From Anaerolineae bacterium (GTDB taxonomy: Bacteria > Chloroflexota > Anaerolineae > Aggregatilineales > Phototrophicaceae), in contig JANWYT010000023.1 in NCBI GenBank assembly GCA_025055175.1, positions 124,001-188,000 on the forward strand: a stretch of DNA of 64,000 nucleotides, in the 5' to 3' direction. The notes under the pieces are model-generated. The model ran no database searches, was not told the DNA's origin, and saw only the letters and a program-made list of their open reading frames with translations. Shown in pieces: positions 18,948 to 27,844 of this stretch (positions within the stretch are counted from its first letter, which is position 1; every line of letters starts with the position of its first letter). The position numbers and the translations under genes are program-made.

Positions 18948-20619
18948 CCTGCACGGGATTGCCAAGAGAGAACGGGCTGAACAGGCTCGGCACGAACAGC
19001 ATATCGTGGTCTGCACGGGGACAGCCTGCGCTTCGGCGCGCAGCGCTGAGGTACAAGCGGCCCTAGAGGGCGGCATCAAAGTGCGCGGCCTAGAGAAGCG
19101 CTGCGCTGTCACTCCTGGCGGCTGTCGCGGTTTGTGCGCTGCCGGCCCGTTGGTCACGGTGCAGCCTCAGGGGACGCTCTACCAGGGCGTCCATCCCGAA
19201 GATGCCGAAGCCATCATAGAGAGCCTAGAGACGGGAGCAGTGGTTGAACGCCTGCACTGCCACACCGATACGCCCTTCTTCACTCGCCAGCAGAAGGTAG
19301 TGCTAGAGCAGAGCGGCCTGCTCAACCCTGATCGCGTGGAAGATTACATCGCGCATGGCGGCTACGAAGCCCTGGTGCATGCCTTGACCGAGATGACCCC
19401 CGCCCAGGTGCTGGAAGAAGTCGTGCGCAGCGGCCTGCGCGGACGCGGTGGCGGCGGCTACCCGACAGGCCTCAAGTGGAGTACGGTGGCGAAGGCCATC
19501 AGCGACCAGAAGTACGTCATCTGCAACGGCGACGAGGGCGACCCCGGCGCGTTCATGGATCGCAGCGTCATGGAGTCAAATCCGCATCGCGTGCTAGAAG
19601 GTATGTTGCTGGCTGGCTACGCCGTCGGCGCCAGCGTAGGCTTCATCTATGTGCGCGCTGAATACCCGCTGGCGGTCAAGCGTCTGGAAGCAGCCATCAA
19701 GCAGGCCAAGAAGCTGGGCTTGCTAGGCGCCAACATCTGCAACACGCCCTTCAGCTTTGAGATTGAAATTCGCTTGGGCGCCGGCGCCTTCGTCTGCGGC
19801 GAAGAGACGGCCCTGATCGCCAGCATCGAGGGCGAACGCGGCCAGCCCCGTCCTCGTCCACCCTATCCCGCCGAGAGCGGTCTGTGGGGCAAGCCCACTC
19901 TCATTAACAACGTAGAGACCCTGGCCAACGTGCCGCCCATCTTGCAGCGCGGCGGTGACTGGTACGCCAGGATTGGCATGGACAAGTCCAAAGGGACGAA
20001 GGTCTTCGCGCTGACGGGCCGTATCGTCCACACTGGCCTGATCGAAGTGCCGATGGGGATCACCTTGCGCGAGATCGTCTATGAGATTGGCGGCGGCATT
20101 CCTGACGGTAAGCAGTTCAAGGCGGTACAGACGGGCGGCCCTAGCGGCGGCTGTATCCCCGCCGATCAGCTCGATCTGCCCGTGACCTACGAATCGCTGG
20201 CCAGCGTCGGCTCGATCATGGGCAGCGGCGGCATGATCGTCATGGACGAGACTTCGTGCATGGTGGACGTGGCCAAGTACTTCATGGAGTTTAGCATGGC
20301 CGAAAGCTGCGGCAAATGCGTCCCCTGCCGCGTCGGCACGGCGCAAATGTACCAACTGCTCGATAGGATCAGCAAAGGCGAAGCCACCCTAGACGACCTG
20401 GCCCTGCTAGAAGACCTGTGCGACATGGTGAAGCACACCAGCTTGTGCGGCCTGGGGCAATCCGCCCCCAACCCCGTCATCAGCACCCTGAAATACTTCC
20501 GCGATGAGTACCTGGCCCACATCGTCGAGAGGCGCTGCCCAGCTGGCGTCTGCAAGATGAGCAGCCCCGCGCACAACGGCCACGTGTCTGAGCTGGCCCA
20601 CAAGGAGGGAGTCCGATGA
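18934..20619 (+). CDS. hoxF: Hydrogenase diaphorase subunit HoxF (NADH-binding)
   Basis: 561 residues. An N-terminal thioredoxin-like [2Fe-2S] domain ('CTGTACASA', 'CRGLCAAG') is fused to a NuoF-like part. That part has the FMN/NAD motifs '[13 protein letters not shown]' and '[15 protein letters not shown]' and the [4Fe-4S] motif '[12 protein letters not shown]' with a later Cys. It reduces NAD+ with electrons from H2, or the reverse. GAGGAGG precedes ATG 18934. Translational coupling on both sides (14-base and 4-base overlaps) supports fixed subunit stoichiometry. Confidence 0.95.
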   Translation: MLLDDLHGIAKRERAEQARHEQHIVVCTGTACASARSAEVQAALEGGIKVRGLEKRCAVTPGGCRGLCAAGPLVTVQPQGTLYQGVHPEDAEAIIESLETGAVVERLHCHTDTPFFTRQQKVVLEQSGLLNPDRVEDYIAHGGYEALVHALTEMTPAQVLEEVVRSGLRGRGGGGYPTGLKWSTVAKAISDQKYVICNGDEGDPGAFMDRSVMESNPHRVLEGMLLAGYAVGASVGFIYVRAEYPLAVKRLEAAIKQAKKLGLLGANICNTPFSFEIEIRLGAGAFVCGEETALIASIEGERGQPRPRPPYPAESGLWGKPTLINNVETLANVPPILQRGGDWYARIGMDKSKGTKVFALTGRIVHTGLIEVPMGITLREIVYEIGGGIPDGKQFKAVQTGGPSGGCIPADQLDLPVTYESLASVGSIMGSGGMIVMDETSCMVDVAKYFMEFSMAESCGKCVPCRVGTAQMYQLLDRISKGEATLDDLALLEDLCDMVKHTSLCGLGQSAPNPVISTLKYFRDEYLAHIVERRCPAGVCKMSSPAHNGHVSELAHKEGVR

Positions 20620-21353
20620 AAGCCACGCCCAAGTCTATCAACGCGCCGCGCGTCGTCACGCTCAAGATCAACGGCCAAGACATCAGCGGACGAGAAGACG
20701 AGAGCATCCTCGACCTGGCCCGCGAGAACAACATCTTCATCCCCACCCTGTGCCACCTGGACGGCCTGACCGACATCGGCGCTTGCCGCCTGTGCCTGGT
20801 GGAAGTGCAGGGCATGAACAAGCTGCAACCGGCCTGCGTCTTACGACCCAGCGAAGGCATGGAGGTCAACACCGATTCGCCGCGCTTGCAGCGCTACCGT
20901 CGCATGGTGATCGAAATGCTGTTCGCCGAAGGCAATCACATGTGTTCCGTGTGCGTCTCCAACGGCCACTGCGATCTGCAAGCGGCGGCCCAAATCCTGG
21001 GCATGGATCACGTGCGCTTGGACTATTTCAGCAAGCCGCGCACGTTGGATGGCAGTCATCCGCGCTTCGTCTTCGACGAAAACCGCTGCATTTTATGCAC
21101 GCGCTGCGTGCGCGTCTGCGCCGAAGTCGAAGGCGCGTTCACCTGGGGCGTCATGGGGCGCGGCATTGACTCGCGCGTCATCACCGACATGGACGAACGC
21201 TGGGGCGAATCCACCACCTGCACTGGGTGCAGCAAGTGCGTCGCCGTCTGCCCTACTGGGGCTATCGTGGACAAGGGCAAGGGCGCGAGCGAGATGGTCA
21301 AGCATCGCGAGTTCGTGGCCATGCTGCGCGAACAGAGGGAGCGTGAGGGATGA
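20616..21353 (+). CDS. hoxU: Hydrogenase diaphorase subunit HoxU
   Basis: 245 residues resembling the N-terminal part of NuoG. There is a plant-type [2Fe-2S] region ('[15 protein letters not shown]' plus a later Cys), a His-Cys3 site ('[15 protein letters not shown]') and two [4Fe-4S] ferredoxin motifs ('[11 protein letters not shown]' and '[15 protein letters not shown]'). It wires HoxF to the hydrogenase dimer. All expected ligands are present. It overlaps both neighbours by four bases. Confidence 0.95.
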   Translation: MKATPKSINAPRVVTLKINGQDISGREDESILDLARENNIFIPTLCHLDGLTDIGACRLCLVEVQGMNKLQPACVLRPSEGMEVNTDSPRLQRYRRMVIEMLFAEGNHMCSVCVSNGHCDLQAAAQILGMDHVRLDYFSKPRTLDGSHPRFVFDENRCILCTRCVRVCAEVEGAFTWGVMGRGIDSRVITDMDERWGESTTCTGCSKCVAVCPTGAIVDKGKGASEMVKHREFVAMLREQREREG

Positions 21354-21883
21354 GCAAAGCCAAAGTGGCGACGATCTGGTTGGATGGGTGCAGCGGCTGC
21401 CACATGTCTTTCCTAGACATGGACGAGCGTCTGCTAGAGCTGGCCGAAGTCATGGATTTAGTCTACAGCCCGCTGGTAGACTTCAAAGACTTCCCCGAAG
21501 CGGTCGATGTGACCCTAGTCGAAGGCGCGGTCAGCAGCGAAGAAGACCGCGAGAAGATCATCAAGGTGCGCGCGCGCACCCGCCTGCTGGTGGCGCTGGG
21601 CGATTGCGCGGTGGCCGGCAACGTACCGGCTATGCGCAACGCCTTCAAGGTGAAGGAAGTGATTGGGCGCGCCTATCTGGAAGATGACCTGACTCACCCA
21701 CAAGCGCCGCACATCCACGTGCCGCCTCTGCTGGTCAAGGTGAAGCCTGTTCATCAAGTAGTCAAGGTCGACCTGGTCATCCCTGGCTGCCCGCCCTCCG
21801 CCAACATCATCCATTACGCCGTGACCGAGTTGCTGGCAGGCCGCACCCCCGACTTGAGCAACTTGACGCGCTTCGGCGCATGA
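21350..21883 (+). CDS. hoxY: [NiFe] hydrogenase small subunit HoxY
   Basis: A 177-residue small subunit with the proximal [4Fe-4S] ligands: '[16 protein letters not shown]' near the N-terminus, '[16 protein letters not shown]' and '[10 protein letters not shown]'. The short length, lacking medial and distal cluster domains and a Tat signal, is typical of cytoplasmic group 3 enzymes. It starts in an ATGA overlap with hoxU. Confidence 0.94.
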   Translation: MSKAKVATIWLDGCSGCHMSFLDMDERLLELAEVMDLVYSPLVDFKDFPEAVDVTLVEGAVSSEEDREKIIKVRARTRLLVALGDCAVAGNVPAMRNAFKVKEVIGRAYLEDDLTHPQAPHIHVPPLLVKVKPVHQVVKVDLVIPGCPPSANIIHYAVTELLAGRTPDLSNLTRFGA

Positions 21884-21924
21884 CTAGGCAGCGAAACACG
21901 AGCGACGACGAGGGAGCAAAGACC

Positions 21925-23337
21925 ATGCCCGAAATTCTGATCGATCCCGTAACGCGCATTGAAGGCCACAGCAAGATCAGCCTCCAACTCAACGACGAAG
22001 GCGAAGTCGTCGATGCCGCCTTCCACGTGACTCAAATTCGCGGCTTCGAAAAGTTCGTTGAAGGCCGCCCCTTCAGCGAAATGCCCTCGCTGATGGCCCG
22101 CATCTGCGGCATTTGCCCTGTCAGCCACCTGATCGCCAGCGCCAAAGCGTGCGACGCCCTGCTGGCCGTGCGCATTCCACCGACCGCCGCCAAGCTGCGC
22201 GCCCTGATGAACTTGGCCCAAATCGCTCAGTCTCACGCCCTGAGCTTCTTCTACCTGTCTGCCCCCGACCTGCTGCTGGGCATGGACAGCAATCCATCGG
22301 AGCGTCATATCTTCGGTCTGCTCAAGCATCACCCTCAGATTGCCCGCGAAGGCGTCAAGCTGCGCGCCGTCGGCCAGACGATCATCGAAGTCTTAGGCGG
22401 CAAGCGTATCCACAGCGCCTGGGTCGTGCCAGGCGGCGTCAACGCCCCGCTGAGCGAGGAGAAGCGCGACAAGATCGCCGCCATGCTGCCCGAAGTGATC
22501 GCGATTGCCCAACGCTCACTAGATTGGTTTGGCGAAATGCTGGATCGTTTCCAGAGCGAAATCGCCAGCTTCGCCAACTTTGAGACGCTCTATATGGGCC
22601 TGGTGACCGAGGATGGCGCCCTAGAACACTATGATGGCCACCTGCGCCTGGCCGAGCTAGACGGCACAGTCATCGTCCGCGACATCCCCGCCGACAACTA
22701 TCAGAAGTACATTGCCGAAGCCGTCGAGCCGACCAGCTATCTCAAGTCGCCCTATTACCGCCCCTACGGCTACCCGAAGGGAATGTATCGCGTCGGGCCG
22801 TTGGCACGCTTGAACATCGTCGAACGGGTGGGGACGCCGCTGGCGGAGCGCTACTTCCATCATTACCGCAGCCTGGATCGCCAGAGCAGCTTCCACTACC
22901 ACTATGCTCGCCTGATCGAAATTCTGTACGCTTACGAGAAGATTCAGCAGCTGGTCGACGACCCGCACATCACGGATACGCGCGTGCGCGCCGTGGCGGC
23001 CGCTAACGCGCCAGAAGGGGTGGGGATCAGCGAAGCGCCGCGCGGCACGCTGCTGCATCACTACGAAATTGACGAAGACGGTATGATGAAGCGCGCCAAC
23101 CTCATCATCGCCACAGGCCAGAACAACTTGGCCATGAATCGCGGCGTCTTGCAAGTGGCCCAAGCCTACATCAAGAAAGGCAAGAAGATTGAAGAGAGCA
23201 TGCTCAACCGCGTGGAAGCCGTCATCCGCGCCTACGACCCCTGCCTGAGCTGCTCCACCCACGCCATCGGTGCAATGCCACTGCGCGTGCAACTGTTCGG
23301 CCCTGATGGGACGTTGTTGGATGAGGCCGTGCGATGA
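21925..23337 (+). CDS. hoxH: [NiFe] hydrogenase large subunit HoxH
   Basis: About 470 residues with both Ni-binding pairs: '[10 protein letters not shown]' (L1) and 'DPCLSCSTH' (L2). The protein continues 24 residues past that His, the C-terminal extension removed during maturation. Together with HoxEFUY this makes a cytoplasmic NAD(P)-linked bidirectional hydrogenase (group 3d pattern). I chose ATG 21925, with GAGGGAG nine bases upstream and the conserved '[12 protein letters not shown]' right after it. ATG 21880, in a 4-base overlap with hoxY, is the alternative and would add 15 residues. Confidence 0.94.
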   Translation: MPEILIDPVTRIEGHSKISLQLNDEGEVVDAAFHVTQIRGFEKFVEGRPFSEMPSLMARICGICPVSHLIASAKACDALLAVRIPPTAAKLRALMNLAQIAQSHALSFFYLSAPDLLLGMDSNPSERHIFGLLKHHPQIAREGVKLRAVGQTIIEVLGGKRIHSAWVVPGGVNAPLSEEKRDKIAAMLPEVIAIAQRSLDWFGEMLDRFQSEIASFANFETLYMGLVTEDGALEHYDGHLRLAELDGTVIVRDIPADNYQKYIAEAVEPTSYLKSPYYRPYGYPKGMYRVGPLARLNIVERVGTPLAERYFHHYRSLDRQSSFHYHYARLIEILYAYEKIQQLVDDPHITDTRVRAVAAANAPEGVGISEAPRGTLLHHYEIDEDGMMKRANLIIATGQNNLAMNRGVLQVAQAYIKKGKKIEESMLNRVEAVIRAYDPCLSCSTHAIGAMPLRVQLFGPDGTLLDEAVR

Positions 23338-23804
23338 TCGTCATCTTTGGCTATGGCAACGCGGCCTGTGGCGATGACGGCTTGGGCGTGGCGGCGGCGG
23401 AGCTGCTGTGTGACCGCGTGATGAGCCAACAGGTAGAGATTGTGCAAGCGCACCAACTGCTGCCCGAACACGTCATCCATTTAGCCCAGGCCGATCAGGC
23501 CATCTTCATAGACGCGCGAGCTAACAGCGGCCAGGCTGGCGCACTAGAGGTTGTAATGCTCAGACCGCGCGCCGTCGCGCCGCACGGCGTCTTCACCCAC
23601 CACCAGACGCCAGAGAGCCTGCTGGCCCTGTGCCAAGACTTGTACGAACGCGCTCCACGCGCTGTGCTGTTCACCGTCTGCGGCCAGAACTTTAGCCTGG
23701 GCCAGGGCTTCTCGGCGGCCGTCCAAAGTAGCCTGCCGCGCTTGGTGGACGCGGTACTGACTCTGCTGGGCGAGCCTGCCACCCACTCGGAACGCCAGCG
23801 CTGA
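23334..23804 (+). CDS. hoxW: Hydrogenase maturation endopeptidase HoxW
   Basis: A 156-residue HybD-type protease. The N-terminal '[14 protein letters not shown]' box and '[10 protein letters not shown]' supply the acidic metal ligands, and the later His region ('[10 protein letters not shown]') supplies the third. It clips the C-terminal tail of HoxH after NiFe insertion. It overlaps hoxH by four bases and is the last gene of the operon. The general Hyp maturation factors (HypA-F) are not in this window. Confidence 0.9.
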   Translation: MIVIFGYGNAACGDDGLGVAAAELLCDRVMSQQVEIVQAHQLLPEHVIHLAQADQAIFIDARANSGQAGALEVVMLRPRAVAPHGVFTHHQTPESLLALCQDLYERAPRAVLFTVCGQNFSLGQGFSAAVQSSLPRLVDAVLTLLGEPATHSERQR

Positions 23805-23808
23805 AGCC

Positions 23809-25029
23809 TCATTGGGGCGATTCGTCCGGATCGCCCCAATGCCGTGTCGGCAGCTCACGGGGGGAGAGGGCGTATTCAGCAGGTTGCGCGCCGCGCCCAT
23901 CAGGCAAAGGCGGGAGCTGGAAGTAGCGCGCCCTCAGCTCATCCACCGTCAGAATGCCGCGCGCCGCCGCCAACTCGTCCAGGCGCGCCTGGGCGTCGGT
24001 GGGCCGAATGTCGTCGAAGCGCGCCACCAAGCCCTCGCCCCAGAAGGGCAACAGGTCTTGGCTGATCTTCTGGGCGATGCGCTCCAGCTTGGGCCACAGG
24101 GTACGCTCGATGAACAGGCGCTCGGCAACTTTGGCGTTGGCCTCAGTGGCGTTCTCGCTCAGCATGCCGATAGGAACGCCGAAGATGTTGAGAATCTCGT
24201 CGCGCTGCGCCTGGCGTCCGCGCAGGAAGTCCAGATCGGTGTGCGACAGGCCGACGTGAATCCATTCGACTTCGCCGCCGCGCAAGAAAGCCGTGCGCCG
24301 CTGAGCGCTGCCGTAGTGGGCGCGCCATTCGTGCTTCAGGCGCTCAAAGTCTTGGTCGCTGATGGGCGTCTTGATGTTGACGATGCCCGCCGGCACGCCA
24401 TGATCGCGTCCAAAGGTGTTGGCGTTCCATTCGGCCATCGCCCGATCGTTGGCCAGAGCCAAGCGGGCAGCCGTCAGCGCCGATAGGCCGTATAGGTCGT
24501 TGTGCGGATTCCAGCGCTTGAAGTGGACAACTTCCACTTCCTCCAGTGGGATTTGCTGGCCGTCAATCGCATAGACGTAGCCGCGCACCACCTGGACAGG
24601 ATCGGGGACGATGGTCACGCGCTCTGGACGCAGCGTCCACAGCTGGACGGGCTGGCCCGCTTCATCGCCCACCACGTACCAATAGGCGTTGCCGTGCAAT
24701 TCAAGATAGCCTAGCGTCTGCTCCAACAACTCAAAGCGGCTGGTGACGGGGTTGGGGTTGTGCAGCAGAGTCAGCAGAGGGTGTTGGGCCAGAGCTTCTT
24801 CGCCCTGGGACGTTTGGCGGTAGACGCGCAGCGGCACGAGCGCGGCAGCTTCGGCGATGCGGTTGATGGCCACGTACACCCAGGGCGATTGCTCGTAGGC
24901 GCTGCTGCTGGGTGGCGCGCCGAGCATGGCGCTCTCTTGAGCGATGGCAGCCAGATAAGAGGTGTGAGCGCGCGGCCTGCGCAGCGGAGACGGGGCGAAC
25001 AAGCGCGAGAACCAGGCGAAGGGCGACAT
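23809..25029 (-). CDS. Phage portal protein, HK97 gp3-like family, solitary
   Basis: 406 residues, intact, the usual length of HK97-type portals, which form the ring through which DNA enters a capsid. Family text is unmistakable: 'SPWVYVAINRIAEAAA', 'YLELHGNAYWYVVG', 'VVHFKRWNPHNDLYGLS', 'LNIFGVPIGMLSE' and 'FIERTLWPKLERIAQKI'. No terminase, protease, capsid, tail or integrase gene lies nearby. The neighbours are a hydrogenase protease and a lipid acyltransferase. Base composition looks like the neighbours. ATG 25029 has GGAG eight bases upstream; ATG 25056 is the alternative. It is either a prophage remnant kept without decay or a domesticated portal. Confidence 0.9.
   Translation of the reverse strand: MSPFAWFSRLFAPSPLRRPRAHTSYLAAIAQESAMLGAPPSSSAYEQSPWVYVAINRIAEAAALVPLRVYRQTSQGEEALAQHPLLTLLHNPNPVTSRFELLEQTLGYLELHGNAYWYVVGDEAGQPVQLWTLRPERVTIVPDPVQVVRGYVYAIDGQQIPLEEVEVVHFKRWNPHNDLYGLSALTAARLALANDRAMAEWNANTFGRDHGVPAGIVNIKTPISDQDFERLKHEWRAHYGSAQRRTAFLRGGEVEWIHVGLSHTDLDFLRGRQAQRDEILNIFGVPIGMLSENATEANAKVAERLFIERTLWPKLERIAQKISQDLLPFWGEGLVARFDDIRPTDAQARLDELAAARGILTVDELRARYFQLPPLPDGRGAQPAEYALSPRELPTRHWGDPDESPQ
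23810..23841. terminator. Long hairpin between convergent hoxW and portal genes
   Basis: A perfect 12-bp inverted repeat (23810-23821 with 23830-23841) and an 8-base loop, five bases after the hoxW stop and inside the last codons of the leftward portal gene. It lacks a T tract on either strand but is the strongest hairpin nearby, so it could act as a bidirectional terminator or mRNA end. Confidence 0.55.
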
Positions 25030-25116
25030 AAGGCGAACTCCGAGCTTAACGGGCATGCCCCCAGCCTAGCGGATTTTTTGGCTGCCCAGGCGGACGCCTG
25101 TACGGACGGATAGACG

Positions 25117-25755
25117 TTACTGCGCTTCGGCCGCCTCATCCACTTCGGCCTGGTGGCCGCGCGGCTTGAGGGCCAGCACCGATTTATTTTCAGGACGCTT
25201 GCCGACGCCGTTGGCTTCGTAGTAGGCCTTGATGATCTCAAAGTCGGCTTCAAGGTCGCCCGTCGGCTCAAGGATCAGCTCAGCGCTCACGACTTTGCGC
25301 GGATAATCGACGTAGACGCAGACGATTGGCACGCCAGCCTTGTAGGCCGTGTAGTAGAAGCCAGTGCGCCAATACTCGGTGCGCTTGCGCGTGCCTTCTG
25401 GCGTGAAGACCAGCACCATGCGTTCGGCAGCGCGCAGCCGCGCCGCCAATTGGTCGCTGACGTTGTGCGAAGCGCTGCGGTCGATCGGAATGCCGCCTAG
25501 AGCCTTCATCATCGGGCCAATGATGGGCGTCTTGATCCATGAGTCTTTGACGGTGACGTGAGGGAAGCGCCGCGCGCCGATCATCACCGACAGCATGTGG
25601 TAGTAGTCGATATTGGCGGTGTGAGGGACGGCGACGGCGACGTACTTATCCAGCTCTGGCAGGCCCTGGATCAGACGCCAGCCACCCAAGTGCCACAATC
25701 CTACGACGAAGAAACGCACGACTTCTAGCGCGCCGCGTTGAAGGCTCAGCCACAT
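25117..25755 (-). CDS. PlsC-like lysophospholipid/1-acylglycerol-phosphate acyltransferase family protein
   Basis: 212 residues with the acyltransferase boxes H-x4-D (His45-Asp50 in 'VPHTANIDYYHM'), 'GGIPIDRS' and 'FTPEGTRKRTEYW' (E-G-T-R). The family moves acyl groups from acyl-CoA or acyl-ACP to glycerolipids at the membrane face. The short N-terminus and the PEGTRK box resemble the sub-family often annotated as general acyltransferases in Chloroflexota. GGGAG lies nine bases before ATG 25755. Its promoter region is shared with the divergent glycosyltransferase; it may be followed in the same transcript by the portal gene (gap of 87 bases). Confidence 0.85.
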   Translation of the reverse strand: MWLSLQRGALEVVRFFVVGLWHLGGWRLIQGLPELDKYVAVAVPHTANIDYYHMLSVMIGARRFPHVTVKDSWIKTPIIGPMMKALGGIPIDRSASHNVSDQLAARLRAAERMVLVFTPEGTRKRTEYWRTGFYYTAYKAGVPIVCVYVDYPRKVVSAELILEPTGDLEADFEIIKAYYEANGVGKRPENKSVLALKPRGHQAEVDEAAEAQ

Positions 25756-25819
25756 TGGTTTACACTCCCGATGATTGCGCAGCGACTACAGACTATAACC
25801 CAACAGAAGGTTGTTCGAT

Positions 25820-27049
25820 ATGCCGCGCTTGCTGTACGCGTCGCTCATGCGTTTCCCGAACGAGAAGGCCCACAGCCTGCAAATCGCCCAGAACTGCGAA
25901 GCCTTCGTCCAGGCAGGCTATGAAGTGACGCTGTACGTCCCTATGCGCTTCAATCCACCCGAACTACGCGCCATCCGCGATCCGTTCGCGCATTACGGGG
26001 TGCGGCCATGCTTTCGCGTGCGGCGCTTGCCTGTGCTAGACATCATGCCCTGGACGCGCGGACGCGCTCAGCGGGTCGCTTTCTACCTCATCGTCGCCAG
26101 CTTCGGCCTAGCCCTGCTGCTGTGCTTGCTGTTCAGCCGCGCTGATGTGTACTACAGCCGCGACGAGTGGCTCATCCTGCTGCTGAGCCTGGTCAAGCCG
26201 CGCGCGCGCTTGGTCTACGAAGCGCATCTGTTCGCTCAGACGCGCCAGGGCGCGCGCGCGCAGCGCTGGGCGGCAACGCGGGTCGGACATGTAGTCGCCA
26301 TCACGCCGCGCCTAGCCCGCGATTTAATCGAACAGCGCGGCGCGCAACCAGAACGCGTGCTGGTAGCTCATGACGGCTATCAAGCTCGACGCTTCGCTGC
26401 TCTGCCCACGCGCCGAGCGGCGCGCCAAGCCCTGGGCTGGGACGAAACAGCTTTCGTCGTGGGCTTCGTGGGCCGCTTAGAAATGCTCAACATGGACAAA
26501 GGGGTGGGCCGCCTAGTGGAAGCGCTGGCCACCCTGGAAGGGGTTACTTTGGCGCTAGTGGGCGGCCCGCCGGAGGGCGTACAGCGCTTGGCGGCGCAGT
26601 GGGCTACTTGTGGCGGCGTCTCGGAGCGCTTCTTGGCCCTGGGCCAGCTCCCGCCCGTCGATATACCGCGCTTCTTGGCAGCCTGCGACGCCTGCGCCAT
26701 GCCCCACCCCTTCACCGTGCAATTCGCCTACTACACCTCGCCGCTCAAGCTGTTTGAGTACATGGCGGCTGGCTGCGCCATCGTCGCCAGCGACTTGCCA
26801 TCTTGGGCTGACGTGGTGCAGCACGATCAAAGCGCCCTGCTCGTGCCGCCTGACGACAGCGCTGCCCTGCGCCAGGCCGTCTTGCGCCTGCGCGACGACC
26901 ACGCCCTGAGGCTGCGGCTAGGCCAGGCGGCGCGCCAGCAAGCCCAAGCTTACACTTGGGAAGCCCGCGCGCAGCGCATTCGGGCTTTCATCGAAGGCAG
27001 AGATTGTCCCCAAGCTCAGGGATCAGCCGAGGCTCATGCGGGCTTCTGA
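25820..27049 (+). CDS. Glycosyltransferase, family 4 type (GT-B fold)
   Basis: 409 residues. The N-terminal half starts like GT4 enzymes ('LMRFPNEKAHSLQIAQNCE', then a strand) and has a hydrophobic stretch near residues 75-95 that may touch the membrane. The C-terminal half has the sugar-nucleotide region 'VGFVGRLE', 'DKGVGRLVEAL' and 'SPLKLFEYMAAGCAIVASD', with the E-x7-E-like donor site. It probably builds a cell-surface glycan or glycolipid; donor and acceptor are unknown. AGAAGG precedes ATG 25820, and a TATAAC box lies at 25791-25796. Confidence 0.87.
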   Translation: MPRLLYASLMRFPNEKAHSLQIAQNCEAFVQAGYEVTLYVPMRFNPPELRAIRDPFAHYGVRPCFRVRRLPVLDIMPWTRGRAQRVAFYLIVASFGLALLLCLLFSRADVYYSRDEWLILLLSLVKPRARLVYEAHLFAQTRQGARAQRWAATRVGHVVAITPRLARDLIEQRGAQPERVLVAHDGYQARRFAALPTRRAARQALGWDETAFVVGFVGRLEMLNMDKGVGRLVEALATLEGVTLALVGGPPEGVQRLAAQWATCGGVSERFLALGQLPPVDIPRFLAACDACAMPHPFTVQFAYYTSPLKLFEYMAAGCAIVASDLPSWADVVQHDQSALLVPPDDSAALRQAVLRLRDDHALRLRLGQAARQQAQAYTWEARAQRIRAFIEGRDCPQAQGSAEAHAGF

Positions 27050-27098
27050 GCGTTGCCTCATTGCAACGCAGCAAGGGCGGCGAGGGTGCGCTCCTCGC
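27050..27098. terminator. Two hairpins in a convergent junction
   Basis: GCGTTGC/GCAACGC (27050-27056 with 27063-27069), immediately after the glycosyltransferase stop, and GCGAGG/CCTCGC (27080-27085 with 27093-27098), just past the end of the leftward oxidoreductase gene. Each could end one transcript; neither has a T run. Confidence 0.45.
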
Positions 27099-27106
27099 TC
27101 GGTCGT

Positions 27107-27733
27107 CTAGAAGAAGCCGCGCCGTCCGAAGCGCTCTTCTTTCCAGGGGTCGCCGTCGTTGTGGTAGCCGCCGCGCTCCCAGAAGCCCGGCTTGTCGACT
27201 GCGCTGAATTCCAGGCCGCGCAGGAACTTGGCGCTCTTCCAGAAGTAGCGCTTGGGGACGAGGGTGCGCACTGGCCAACCATGCTCTGGCTCTAGCGGCT
27301 GACCCGCGTATTTGTAGGCCAGCAGCACGTCGTCGTCCATCATCGATTCGATGGGCAGGTTGGTAGTGTAACCGTATTCGCAGTGAGCAATCACGTACTT
27401 GGCGCTGGGCTTGACGCCGAACAGCTTGATGAAGTCGGTGAAGCGCACGCCCTCCCACACCGTGTCGAACTTGCTCCAGCGGGTGACGCAGTGAATATCG
27501 CAGGTGATGGTGACGGTGGGCAGCTTGGTGAATTCCTCCCAAGTCCAGCGCATTTCCTTCTCCACCTCACCCCAGACGCGCAAATCCCAAGTGGCAGGAT
27601 CGAAGGGCGGGATGGGGCCGTAAGTGAGGACGGGGAACTTCTCCGTCAGGCTTTGGCCAGGCGGCAAGCGCTTAGCCGACTGCATGGCTTCTTCTTTCTT
27701 ACGTCGATTCAGCAGGTCGTCGAACAAGCTCAT
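27107..27733 (-). CDS. Molybdopterin-dependent oxidoreductase, sulfite oxidase/MsrP-like
   Basis: A 208-residue protein consisting of little more than the Mo-cofactor domain of the sulfite oxidase superfamily: '[19 protein letters not shown]', the candidate Mo-ligand Cys82 in '[13 protein letters not shown]', '[14 protein letters not shown]' and '[19 protein letters not shown]'. There is no signal peptide or Tat motif, so it is probably cytoplasmic, unlike MsrP/YedY, and there is no membrane haem partner (MsrQ) nearby. The substrate (sulfite, sulfoxide or other) is unknown. It lies downstream of pdhC on the same strand. Confidence 0.85.
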   Translation of the reverse strand: MSLFDDLLNRRKKEEAMQSAKRLPPGQSLTEKFPVLTYGPIPPFDPATWDLRVWGEVEKEMRWTWEEFTKLPTVTITCDIHCVTRWSKFDTVWEGVRFTDFIKLFGVKPSAKYVIAHCEYGYTTNLPIESMMDDDVLLAYKYAGQPLEPEHGWPVRTLVPKRYFWKSAKFLRGLEFSAVDKPGFWERGGYHNDGDPWKEERFGRRGFF

Positions 27734-27844
27734 GTTTCTAACTCCACAACGCGACCAACGAGCGATGAGATTCGGCCCTCACCGTACCCCCTCCTGATGG
27801 GAGCGAGCTTTGTCGGGCATGAGGGGCGAAGATGACCGACGCGC

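Noticed and set aside
19723-20355. Large leftward frame inside hoxF (similar ones lie inside potD, hoxH and pdh genes)
   Set aside because: Antisense shadows produced by high-GC codon use; the rightward or leftward real genes carry all family motifs.
23809-25755. A prophage around the portal gene
   Set aside because: No other phage gene, integrase or repeat boundary was found on either side.
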